The translations under genes were made by a program, and so were the position numbers. A model generated the notes under the pieces. It worked only from the letters and a program-made list of their open reading frames with translations. It searched no databases and had not been told where the DNA came from. A stretch of DNA of 64,000 nucleotides from Alternaria dauci (lineage: Eukaryota > Ascomycota > Dothideomycetes > Pleosporales > Pleosporaceae). Below are positions 1 to 9,510 of the stretch, in pieces (positions within the stretch are counted from its first letter, which is position 1; each line of letters starts with the position of its first letter). The DNA lies in the NCBI RefSeq assembly GCF_042100115.1, contig NC_091272.1, positions 2,232,001-2,296,000 of the forward strand. Reading direction: 5' to 3'.

Positions 1-1
1 T

Positions 2-220
2 GCTTCACAACTTCGGCCACCACAGAGCTTTACCTGTCCCGTATGTTCTCTTGAAAACGACGTAGGGGCGTTGACTTGCGCCGCATGCGCAAACGTACTC
101 AAGAAACAGTTTGTTCCAAATCACTGGCGATGCAAGAGCACTGCTTGTGAAGGAAGTCAGTACGTCAATGCTGGGGATACAGGTGTTTGCGGTGTGTGTG
201 GAAGGTCGAAGAAGAAATGA
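2..220 (+). CDS. C-terminal end of a Wss1/WLM-like double zinc-finger protein (5' partial)
   Basis: The window opens inside a reading frame (frame 2) that runs to a TGA at 218-220, giving the last 72 residues. Two zinc-binding modules are visible. The first is a RanBP2-type finger, CPVC, then ten residues, then CAAC. The second is a ribbon, beginning HWRCKSTAC and ending CGVCG, followed by a basic tail RSKKK. Tandem fingers of this kind sit at the C-terminus of fungal WLM-domain proteases such as Wss1, which cleave DNA-protein crosslinks; the protease domain would lie left of the window. The Cys spacing is seen directly; the Wss1 assignment is inference. The opposite-strand reading frame over the same bases has no recognisable motif. 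Confidence 0.6.
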   Translation, partial: ASQLRPPQSFTCPVCSLENDVGALTCAACANVLKKQFVPNHWRCKSTACEGSQYVNAGDTGVCGVCGRSKKK

Positions 221-507
221 GATGGAATTGATGCAGCGAACAAGTGAAAAAGTGCTTGTTGGTGGCGGCAGCGATGGCTGAATGATTATGATACCCCGTT
301 CCTTTCGAAGTTTTAATTCGTCTACAATGTAGGGGAGCAGTTCAAGAAGATGAAATTCCAATGTCATAACTTCATTCTGTGCAACAATCATACGCTAAGA
401 CCGACAGTGGCAACCACAACACCTATTCCATGGTGGCCGACACCAAGGTATGCATAGTAATGACCAAAACGCCTTTACCATCTCTGCCTTTACAGATATT
501 GCCGATC

Positions 508-3500
508 CTACCTCGCAATTCTCAAATGTGAACCGCCCACACTCTTCCTAGCGCTAGTTGGTACACCCACATTCCTTCCACTATTTCGCCTCATACCTTC
601 TAGCTTGGCTTTTAATTGTTCGTGGATTTTCCTGTTCTGCGCCCAGCCATCAGCCAACTTCTGCATGCGGATCGCAGCGATAACGGCGATAATCGCAGAC
701 TTGAGCTTGGGCCGGCGGTCGTGCACAGTGACGTCGGGGGTAATGCCCATTTGAGAGATGAGATTGAGATCTTCCTGATTACTGCAAGGTGTTAGTGGCT
801 GTATTGCATGTCTAATCAAGTAGAAGAGTTGAGACATACCATTCGTTGTAAGTTTGAATCTGCATCAAGAAGAACTTCTTTTGGTACCCAAGGGCTTCAC
901 GGAACGCCTCTGCTCGCGAGCATCGTGCGCGGAGGAACTGGATTTGCTTGGCGAGACCGTTGATTTCTTTAATATGGCGCTTTGTAAGGGTTTCCGCCTG
1001 TTCGTCAAGATCGATCGCATCCTGGTTGGCCTTCTGTTGGATCGCCTTCGACGACGCTTGTATGAGACGAAGCTGCGATTCCTTTTCGCGAAGGTGTGAC
1101 TGCAGGTCTTGCAGTTGACGCTCAAGAGCAGATTGCTGGTCGCGCGACGTCGACTTGGCTTCAGATAAGAGCTTGCGATGTTGCGCGTCCTTGTCGCGGA
1201 TTCGTGATTCAAGGTCGCGAATTTTACTCTCAAGAGCAGCCTTCTGTTCTCGTTGTTCTGCACGCGACTCAGATTGCAGAGCTCCAACCTGGCTCTCCTT
1301 TTCACGTATCATAGACTCCAGCACGGTTATTTTCTCTTCGAGCGAGGCCATCTCTTCGGCAACTTCGTCGGCGTCTTCTTGCAGAACTTCTATCTCGGCT
1401 TCGAAATCGTCCTTCTCGCGGCGGGCGTTCTCTCTGAGCTCTTCCAGAGCTTCCAGGCGCTCTTCCGCTAGTCGTTGCAGAGCATCAACTTGGCTCCTCT
1501 GTTCGTTTAGCTCATCGCGTATGTTCTCGAGCTCATCGTCACGCTTGCGTACCAGATCCTGCATGACATCAATCTGGGTATCGGGCTCGTCGGCGTGGCT
1601 CCTCAATGCATCGAGCTCAGCTTCCCTGTCGGAGATTGTTTGTCGTGCTGTATCCAACTCGCGTGTTCTATCATTAAGGTCATTTCTGAGCTGCTTAAGC
1701 TCCTTGAGTGCTGTCTCTTGCGCTTCGATCTTCTTTTGCAGACTGGTCATATCACGCTCACGGGCTTGCAACGTTGACTGCAAGCCGGTGAGATCTCGAG
1801 ACAGCGCATCTCGCTCGCGTGTGATCTTCTGAAGTGCCTCAATCTGTGTGTCCTTGCCAGACACAGCAGACCGCAGATTGCGCATTTCACTTTCGATGTC
1901 TTTGCGTTCCTGTCGAAGAGTGGCTACCAAGGTATCGCGGTCGTTGTTACCTCTGCGCAAGACCTCCACTTGCTCGTCTTTGCTCGACAACTTCGAGACC
2001 AGGTTGTCGCGCTCACGACGAAGATTCGAAAGTTCGCGCGAGAGGTTGTCACGTTCTCGTGTGACGTTGTTGAGCGCCTGCACCTGAGCATCTTTACTGT
2101 GTAGATTCGAACGAAGGCCGGTAAGCTCTTGAGTCGCATCATCACGCTCACGTCGTAGCCTATCCAATCCATCCAGTTCACGATCCTTCTGGTTGAGATC
2201 ACGTCGGAGCTGTTGCAATTGCTGTTCGTATGCGGACGCCTCGCGTTGTAGACGTGCAATCTGCTGCATCGCGTCTTGGTGTTGCTTGCGGAAGTCGTCC
2301 AATTCGTCGGCTCTTGATTCAGCAGCGTCGACTCTTGACTGCAGTAATTCGATCTCAACACCCTTTTCGCGAGTGATCTCAACCACCTTTTGCCTGGCGT
2401 CGTGGGCGGATTGTTGCGCTAGTTGAACTTGATTATCGCCCTGAGACTCTGCCAGCTCCAAGCGTTCGCGTAGAGCATCCATCTCAGCTTCCTTTTCGTT
2501 CTGAATGGTCTGAAGGCGCCGCTGCAGCTCTCGGAGTTCGGCATCCTTCTCACGCTCCATCGAACGTAGGCGCTCCTCAACAATGGAAATCTCATGACGT
2601 TTTTGCTCTTCTATGGCTTCAAGATCGTTTTCGGCTTCGTCAAGGCTTTCGTTCAGCTCTCGTATTTCCTGATCCTTCTCGGCGGTAGCGGAGTCAAGCT
2701 TAGACCTAAGGGCATTGATCTCGGCGTCCTTCTCACGTTCGACTGCGCGAAGCTGCTCCTGGATATGCTCGATCTTCTCACTCTGGTCGGCCAGTCGACG
2801 GTCCTTTTCCGCAAAGTGATCTTCTTGTGACTGTTTGGACGATTGCAACTGTGCTTCTAATTCGGCGATGCGTTCAGCTTGGTCCTTGAGTTGGCGGTCC
2901 TTCTCCTCGGTATTAGCAGACTGTGAATTTTGCGCATTCTTTAGTTGCTCCTCCAAGTCTCTCATCTGCTCATCCTGCTCGTCTAGCAACTCGTCTCTTC
3001 TCGTGAGCTCTGACTGTGCGTGCTCCAAGTCTGCTTTGACCTGGTCCAACTCTTCATCGGCACTCTTCTCTTGTTCCAGTTTCCTTTCCAGGCGCTCCAC
3101 CTCCTCGGCACGTTCGTTGGCCAGCCTTCGAAGCTCATCCATCTCTTCGCGCATGCCTTCATCGACGTGCCGCCGCTTGACCTTCTCGGCGTACTCGCGT
3201 AGCTGCTGCTTGTATGTGTCCAGCTCTACCTCGGCCGCTTTGAGGTCTTTGGAGTATTTCTTGATATCACGCGCCATTGTAACCTTCTCCGACTTAAGGT
3301 TGATGTTCTCTTCCATGGCTTGTCGGTTGAATTCCGGGCCCATCTTTTTCAGGTTCTCTTCGAGGAAATGGATTTTGAGCTTGAGTCCGAAGTTCTCCTT
3401 GTCGATCTGCTCCAGACGCTGCAACTGTATTAGAACATGCTTGGTGACCGTGGGTGGGGCTTAGCGGGGGTATACATACAGCCTCCTGCTCCCTCAAAGT

Positions 3501-3977
3501 AAGCACATTTCCGTTTCCGCTATCCATCTCGCCTTCCGCCCGTCTGGGTAGTGCTGTGGGTGTACTCATAGTACTCGAGTTTGGATCTGGCAGCTGCGTC
3601 CGGCCATCGACGGAATCTGCAAAGGAACTCGAATGTATGTCGAACGTGCTGGCCTCGGGCAGCGGGGTATTGCTGACTTGGAAGCCTGGCTTCATCGCGG
3701 CGGGTGTTGTGAGCTTTCCGTCGAGCAGTCCGTTGACTTGGCGCGTCCGATTCGCGGTTGCGCTCTTCAGCATGGGCGTAAATTCGTTCTTCGCGTTCAG
3801 TTGGCGTCGGGCAGCAAGCGTCTGTCGCGGAGTTCGGGCGCCGCTCATCTGCTTGAAGAGATTGTCGCGGTCTGTCGGCGCATGGAACGTCTCTTCCATG
3901 CTGAATGAGGGCTCGTTGATGGTGAAGCGCGTCGTGTCGCCCACCTCTGTGCGAGGTGTATCCGGTATGTGCGCCAT
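508..3977 (-). CDS. PCP1: Pericentrin-like spindle pole body protein (Pcp1/PcpA type)
   Basis: Three exons (3977-3480, 3424-840, 781-508) with introns 3425-3479 and 782-839 encode 1118 aa. Residues about 158-245 carry the centrosomin motif 1 (CM1), including KENFGLKLKIHFLEENL across the first junction, the segment that recruits gamma-tubulin complexes. About 700 residues of heptad coiled coil rich in E, R, Q and K follow. Residues about 965-1045 form a PACT-like targeting domain (EALGYQKKFFLMQIQTYNE, then NQEDLNLISQMGI across the second junction). CM1 plus C-terminal PACT is the arrangement of fission yeast Pcp1 and Aspergillus PcpA, which anchor gamma-tubulin complexes at the nuclear face of the spindle pole. 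The N-terminal 150 residues are Ser/Thr/Pro-rich and probably phosphorylated (inference). It is transcribed divergently from the SGT1-family gene. Confidence 0.88.
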
Positions 3978-4415
3978 GATATGTTATGCACTCTAGTAGC
4001 ACACGAATGAAAGAAATACAAAGGTCCTATGGGGCGCACCTCAGTCGTGCAAGTGCATCTCGTTCCACTTCGTAATAGTATGGATGTTGTTTGTTTGGGC
4101 ACGCTCGGACCAAGACAGGGATGCAGCCTTCCGCTAGCCCATGTAGGCAAGAAGCCGAAAAGCGTGTCTTTCCCATGTCACGTTACCTGTTCGCCGCCTA
4201 CACCAGAAAATTCATTGCAGGCTTCATCTTTTCCGCTTCAAGTAGACCTACACGGCTCTTTTGGGAATACCTCGCGTACAGGCCTAAGACCTCGCGGCAT
4301 CGGATCGAGACTACCTTCACGAACGTCTGGCCCCGGCATAACAAATCCAGGACAAATCTCAGATTGACTGACCTGGAGAATTGGACTCCATAACCCGGAC
4401 TGCAGATACTGGAGA
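3978..4415. other. Divergent intergenic region, PCP1 / SGT1-family gene
   Basis: 438 bases separate the two start codons, so this must hold both promoters and 5' leaders. I see no repeat, small gene or clear regulatory motif. Confidence 0.6.
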
Positions 4416-6335
4416 ATGGACGGCCCTCAGGATGATCTCAAATGGTTCGGCGAAGGCTTCGATGGCTTCCCCAAGAAACTGCCCGATGATGTCGTGGAAT
4501 ACATGGTCTTCATCATCGACTCTAGACTTTCAGACATCAAGACAAGGGAAAGATTACAAGCCTTCCAACGCGCTCTGAATGTCCTGGAAAAGAAGTTCCT
4601 CAAGGAATACATATGGCAGCGTGATTCCCTTGCGCTTGATCTAGTCCGGGAAGAGCATCGGTGGCTGCTGAAAGGACGATCTAATTACGGCGACAGCGTC
4701 GCAGACGAATGGCTTATAGTCTACCTCCTGCGTGAATTGAGTAAAGAGTTCAAGGATGCTTGGATACGCATTTATGACAGCGATGGAGAGTTTCTTCTAA
4801 TCGAGGCTGCGAACGCGCTACCGAAATGGCTAAATCCCGAGGTTGCCGAGAACAGAGTCTGGATTAATAGTCATCGCCTGCTGATAATCCCACTAGGGAA
4901 GGAAGAAGACCCTGCCCCTTTGACGCAAGCGCAGGCTTTGCAGATTATTGAGGCGACACCAGCGCGACCGCAGCAGTACGGCAAAGTAGAGAAAGAAGCT
5001 TTCCATCGCTTAGCTGGATATCCCGCTGCGATATCTGAAAATCAGCACCATGCAACGCTTCCGCTGCCAAGAAAGGTTGCGCATATCTTGCATATCAACC
5101 CGTCCTACATTGCACCAGTGGTCGAAGCCTTTTATCTTCGAGATCCCATCTCCATCCGGCTTATACAACCCGAAAAGTCCAAAATCCCCCTCACATTCCC
5201 GCCAGAAGATTTTGTTAACGTAAGCGTTCGCTTCACCAAAGTCCTTTACGCCCAGCTTCTAGGGCAGCACTGGGAACCCCAGGCGCCATGGGATACAGCA
5301 CTAGAGCAGCTCGTCAAGTCTGGTACACCGACTGAGAAAGCGGAAGTTGGCATCAAAATCACAGCAGGCATGCAGATGCTCATATCACACTCCTTGTACG
5401 CCTCTCGTAAACCGACGCGTGAGATTGCGCTTCTGTTAGAAGATCTGGAAAATGGTGATGACGCACTCCCCACCAACGCCGAAATTGCTAGTTGGCCTAA
5501 ACGCGAGGACGATGAGAAATGGCTCAATATCGACTTCTCTGAGTTTGAGAAAGAGCTGGAAGGCAAGGGAAGCGGCGCAAAAGGCGCGTTTGGGGACAAG
5601 AATGCGGAAGAGAATCTGAAGAAGATGGTTGCACGCTTCAACGACTTTCTGGCTGACAATGAAGCGGGTATAGAGGGTGCTGATGGAGATCTGGACCCTA
5701 TGGATGTGGACAACGATTCCGACGCTGGCGACAGGGGATGGGAAGATCCTGAAGACAGTGACTCTCCAGCTGAGAATGATGTGAAGAGCAAGGGTAAAGG
5801 CAAAGCAAAAACCAGGGATGTTGAAGATGAAGGCGAAACAGATGAGGAGGAGGACGCAGCGGCTGATGCGGAGTATGCGGAGTATGAGCAAGCCTTCGAA
5901 AAGTTCATGATGTTGCCCGCAGCGGAGAAAGCCATCCTCACCGACGAAGCTCGTGCATTAGCTCTCGAACAAGACGCCGAGAAGGAAGAAGACGAGGAAA
6001 TCCAAAAACTCACCGAGATGATGGAGGCTGAGCTCTTCAGCCACGGCGCACTGAACGTCAACCCCAAGTCGGGCCATAAACCAGGAACAGGACTTCTGTC
6101 TGATAGTCAGAAGAAAGGTAAAGGAAAGCTTCAGGAGGTTGCTGAAGAGGACGAAGACGATGAAGACGATGAACTTCTGGATGAAGACTACAATCTCGCC
6201 GATAACATGTTGAAGGCCTTCAAAGGCCAAGCTGGGATGGCAGGCCCGGCAGGCAACATGATGAGGGCGATGGGCGTGCAGTTTCCGCAAGACGCTGACG
6301 ATGAAATCAAAGGTAGCAGTAGCAAGAGTAGATAG
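4416..6335 (+). CDS. SGT1/ecdysoneless (ECD) family protein
   Basis: Single-exon 639 aa protein. The N-terminal 300 residues match the ECD/SGT1 family: a DLKWFGEGFDGF start, LLRELSKEFKDAWIRIYDSDGEF, ALPKWLNPEVAENRVWI, and later a cluster around VSVRFTKVLYAQL. The C-terminal half is highly acidic (several D/E runs at about residues 430-510 and 570-600) with KGKGK basic breaks. Family members (human ECD, fission yeast sgt1) act in splicing and transcription, through Prp8/R2TP contacts in metazoans; this protein is distinct from the co-chaperone also called Sgt1. The start was chosen because it is the first ATG giving the family N-terminus; a competing frame starting at 4381 is short. Confidence 0.85.
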   Translation: MDGPQDDLKWFGEGFDGFPKKLPDDVVEYMVFIIDSRLSDIKTRERLQAFQRALNVLEKKFLKEYIWQRDSLALDLVREEHRWLLKGRSNYGDSVADEWLIVYLLRELSKEFKDAWIRIYDSDGEFLLIEAANALPKWLNPEVAENRVWINSHRLLIIPLGKEEDPAPLTQAQALQIIEATPARPQQYGKVEKEAFHRLAGYPAAISENQHHATLPLPRKVAHILHINPSYIAPVVEAFYLRDPISIRLIQPEKSKIPLTFPPEDFVNVSVRFTKVLYAQLLGQHWEPQAPWDTALEQLVKSGTPTEKAEVGIKITAGMQMLISHSLYASRKPTREIALLLEDLENGDDALPTNAEIASWPKREDDEKWLNIDFSEFEKELEGKGSGAKGAFGDKNAEENLKKMVARFNDFLADNEAGIEGADGDLDPMDVDNDSDAGDRGWEDPEDSDSPAENDVKSKGKGKAKTRDVEDEGETDEEEDAAADAEYAEYEQAFEKFMMLPAAEKAILTDEARALALEQDAEKEEDEEIQKLTEMMEAELFSHGALNVNPKSGHKPGTGLLSDSQKKGKGKLQEVAEEDEDDEDDELLDEDYNLADNMLKAFKGQAGMAGPAGNMMRAMGVQFPQDADDEIKGSSSKSR

Positions 6336-6485
6336 ATAAGTGGAGCCTAAGGCTTTCTCTTAAATCATGATAAAGGCAACGTCCTACCGTGGAATCGAAA
6401 CTCCGGTCGGGAACGACAGCGTGAGCGTCGGTGATATTGCACCAATCATTCTAAGAACTACAGATCGCAGCCTGTATGAAAATAC

Positions 6486-7265
6486 TTACTCCGCTGCTGG
6501 ACTGTCTCCCATGTATGCTTCATTCATCCATTCATACTGCTTTCTGCTCATCGCCAATCCCAGCGCATCTACCTTTTCCTTCTTCTTATTAGTAAAAACC
6601 TCCTTCCCCGTCTTATGCTGCTGTTCTTCGACCAACCTTCTATAGATTGGCGAACTCTCAGCTACCAACTTCCGTCTTCTTGTCATGATCTCGGTCTGAC
6701 TCTTCCCTTCGATACCCGCAAGCATCGCTATCTCTTTGTCATCCTTTCCCGCTACGTACAGATTCAAGATGGTTTCATCTTCCTGGGGAGTAAAATCGCG
6801 GAGTGGTTTACGTCGCCGAAGCGCGAGAACGTCTTCGGGAACTTTTTTCCTTGCCAGGAGCGTTTGCCATCGAGACTGAATGGCCATTTCCGACACATTG
6901 ACCTCCCGGGCGATCTCAGTAGAGGTCAGATCTTGTCTTCGGCCATCGATTATGGCATCATCGATTTCAGAAGTCCAGTCCGTGGAAGCACTTTCATCCC
7001 TCTGTCGAATAATAGTATAGCGGTGTTGTACAGATAGTGCGGAGCGGTCTAAATCGATTGCTGTTTCTTTGTAAGTTTTTTTTTCTACGCTGATAAGGTA
7101 GAGGAGCCTATTTTCCTCCGCAAAGTTCCAGCGACGTGACCCTTTGAGGGGTTTGGGTGCAGGTGGTTGGCGGCTTGATTTGGCGTTCATGGTAAGATAA
7201 ATGTCGAGCAGAATAATTGGGGTGGATCTGTTGATTTCGGAACTCATTACCGTTTTAGTTCCCAA
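6486..7265 (-). CDS. Myb/SANT-like three-repeat protein
   Basis: Single exon, 259 aa from the first ATG. Three helix-turn-helix-like repeats are visible. Repeat 1 is around residues 42-85 (SRRWNFAEENRLLYLI, then SVQHRY). Repeat 2 is around 95-138 (DWTSEIDDAIIDGRRQ, then AIQSRWQTL). Repeat 3 is around 150-200 (DFTPQEDETILNLYVAGKDD, then EIMTRRRKL). Tryptophan/aromatic spacing and the R-x-R ends of third helices suggest DNA binding in the nucleus, although repeat 3 lacks the first canonical Trp. Start is uncertain: an internal Met at 7190 (NAKSSRQPPAP follows) would give 234 aa and removes a non-conserved hydrophobic leader. No specific target or orthologue recognised. Confidence 0.6.
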   Translation of the reverse strand: MGTKTVMSSEINRSTPIILLDIYLTMNAKSSRQPPAPKPLKGSRRWNFAEENRLLYLISVEKKTYKETAIDLDRSALSVQHRYTIIRQRDESASTDWTSEIDDAIIDGRRQDLTSTEIAREVNVSEMAIQSRWQTLLARKKVPEDVLALRRRKPLRDFTPQEDETILNLYVAGKDDKEIAMLAGIEGKSQTEIMTRRRKLVAESSPIYRRLVEEQQHKTGKEVFTNKKKEKVDALGLAMSRKQYEWMNEAYMGDSPAAE

Positions 7266-7618
7266 AAGAGAAAGATTGCCTGTTTATATAGAGAGGAGGG
7301 AGCAAAGTTGCATGGTAAGTGTCACTTCCGCAGGCGTTATACAGACAGGCGACGAAAGAAGTACAGGCTCTCACGATACCGCCACCACTACTATTCTCTA
7401 ACTCAAGCTACAGATAAAGCAAATGAATGTAATGTAATGTAAAGAGGAGTCAGAGTTGAATAGTCTCAGCCTACAGTACGTCATGACTCTTAAACATACC
7501 AAGCTCTTAATACCCTTCATATTGCCCTTGTATTAGTGTCCGGTAACATGTCTACACCATGTCGAACCAACCAAAGTTATACATATAGCCAGCTTCCAAC
7601 TGAAAGCACTGTACGCTC
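7266..7618. other. Intergenic, with an AATGT pentanucleotide run
   Basis: 353 bases between the 5' end of the Myb-like gene and the 3' end of the orphan gene. A short perfect pentanucleotide repeat (AATGT, about three units) lies near 7427-7443. Nothing else seen. Confidence 0.5.
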
Positions 7619-8546
7619 TCAGACATCGAACACCATGAACTCCTCCATAAACTTGTCCGCATCTTTGGCCTTTTCTTTCTCTTTCATTTTCATATTCCAC
7701 TCCACCTGTCCAAATACCGTCATAAATCTCTCCAATAGTTGGGCTTTCACTTTCTCTGCACTCAACTTCACTCCCCACTTCTGCGTATACAGCGAATTCT
7801 GATGTTGAAGGGCTTTTGCCACTTTACCACAGAGGCATCGCAGGAACTGCAACATGCCACTGTGAACAGCCTGCGAACACGGATGTACAAAGTCAGTGTA
7901 TGTCTCACATGTATCTTGTATAGCCATAACTTACCCATCTACCATCGTCGCCACAAACGGCGAGCCCTCGCTCCCCGATTTGTTCCTTGATAAGTGAATG
8001 CCATTCGTAGAGGAGATAAGATCCAGCTAATGAGCGATTTATAAATCCGCATTGGAGGATCGGCTTGCTGGTTTCAGGGTGCGGTAACGGAACTAGGACA
8101 AAATAATAATCTCCATACTCGTAAGTAATGCCGATCTGATTGAGGTCGACAATGTTAGGGTTGAAGTTGAGAAAGGTACCCTTGAAGTACTTGGAAGGAC
8201 CGTATATTTGTTGATTATGCATTCTATTGGGTGACGGCAAAATATTGAGCTCGGCCGTGATAGATGTGTCGGGTTTTGCTGCAGGACTGGTACCGTAGAC
8301 TGATTTTTCCGATTGACCTTTATCTTTATCATCCAATGAAGAATGAGAAGATGCAGAAAAAACTGGCATTGGAACCAAGCGACCGGCGTTTTGGAATCCA
8401 TCTTGACGAGGATTCTCGATAAACTCGTTGTCGCGGTGTGTAGGATTGCTGATGTTGAGAGCAAAAAGACTATTAGAGGGTAGCGAGTCGCGATCCTCGG
8501 ATCTTGCCATTCGAGAGGGAGCCTTGTTCAGTCGGTCGCGACGCAA
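7619..8546 (-). CDS. Conserved-looking hypothetical protein (orphan)
   Basis: Two exons (8546-7935 and 7870-7619) give 287 aa. The intron (7871-7934) is one of the introner-like elements in this window. The N-terminal 110 residues are polar and low complexity. Residues about 115-200 look folded: YFKGTFLNFNPNIVDLNQIG, ITYEYGDYYFVLVPLPH, then QCGFINRSLAGSYLLYEWHSL. After the splice the frame continues GDDGRW-AVHSGMLQFLRCLCGK and ends with a charged helix (MKMKEKEKAKDADKFMEEF). An alternative start at Met13 (8510) is possible. I do not recognise the family and assign no function. Confidence 0.6.
7871..7934 (-). mobile_element. Introner-like element, copy 1 (64-nt intron)
   Basis: Intron of the orphan gene. 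In sense orientation it starts GTAAGTTATG, contains ATACATGTGAGACATACAC then TGACTTTGTACATCC, and ends TTCGCAG. It shares its first ten bases and the ATACATGTGAGA block with the intron in the flavin monooxygenase gene at 25896-25959. Confidence 0.75.
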
Positions 8547-9510
8547 AGGATGAAATCCGGAAAGTGTCAGGTCTGGAAACGAAGAGATCTGGAGTACAAA
8601 GTGTAATCGCAGAGAGTGCGAAATTGGATGTGTACCACTAGTGGGTCTCTACCACGGATATGACCCGATAAAATCAAGTGAATCAGCCCGCTAGAGAATT
8701 TTTATGATAATGCGCAAGATTAAACTGTACTTGAAATATTTGAGGTGAAGCGGAAACTAACCAGGTTCTCTGTTTTGGGTACCTAGGTACACGTAAAGGC
8801 TAAGCGAGGAGATGTAATTGCAGCGAAGAGCACGGTAGCACGAAGTGTCTCTAACCTTCCCTGAGGACTCGTGCTATCTTGGTTACTAATGTCCAGCATC
8901 CTGAAAATATTGAGTAGCATGCGCCCAGAAAATGCTCGTAAGGTTGAAGCGCTATGAGGGTGAACTGCGACAGTGAGTGACGCATCTTCGAGATGGAAGA
9001 TTCTTGGTCTGCAAAAGATATAGGACTGCTCACAGTGCACAGCCACATTGAGGCTTCGACCGCATTGCCATGATGGCTGAGGGAGCGTGCGTACCAGTGC
9101 GTAAGATGTGTGCGAAAAGAGCGGGCCTCGGTCTTAGTAAGGGACACATCCAGATTGCGCTTGCGATCGAAATTGGACGAACTTTGTTGTCGGAAAGATG
9201 TGTCAGATAGGGTCGTCGGAACGAGGAAGAGATCACAAGTCGAATGAGAATGCGAGATATGCGGAGAGGTCGAAGAGTTGGTGATACATATTGAAGTATA
9301 GTTTCTTCGTCGGTGTGTCTTGTATACAGAAAGATTGGATAAATAATAATTGTAGATGAGAAAAGAGGTTGGTTCGATATTGTAGATGGAAAATGGATGC
9401 AGATGATACCTGACCTCTCGGCTCTGAATCATCTACCATTTCCAGAACCATTAACACCGAACGCCGGCACAAAGTGATAGTTGAAACCGATAATGAATGC
9501 CATGACCCGT
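8547..9510. other. Intergenic, no supported gene
   Basis: 964 bases between the orphan gene start and the P450 stop. Several overlapping minus-strand reading frames (the longest 8851-9432) have no recognisable domain and composition typical of non-coding sequence. Confidence 0.5.

Noticed and set aside
5..391. Minus-strand 128-codon frame at the left edge
   Set aside because: The plus strand at 2-220 encodes paired zinc-finger motifs, which explains the openness; the minus frame has no motif.
8851..9432. Minus-strand 193-codon frame between the orphan gene and the P450
   Set aside because: Ser/Thr/His-rich random-looking composition, no domain, no splice-supported extension.
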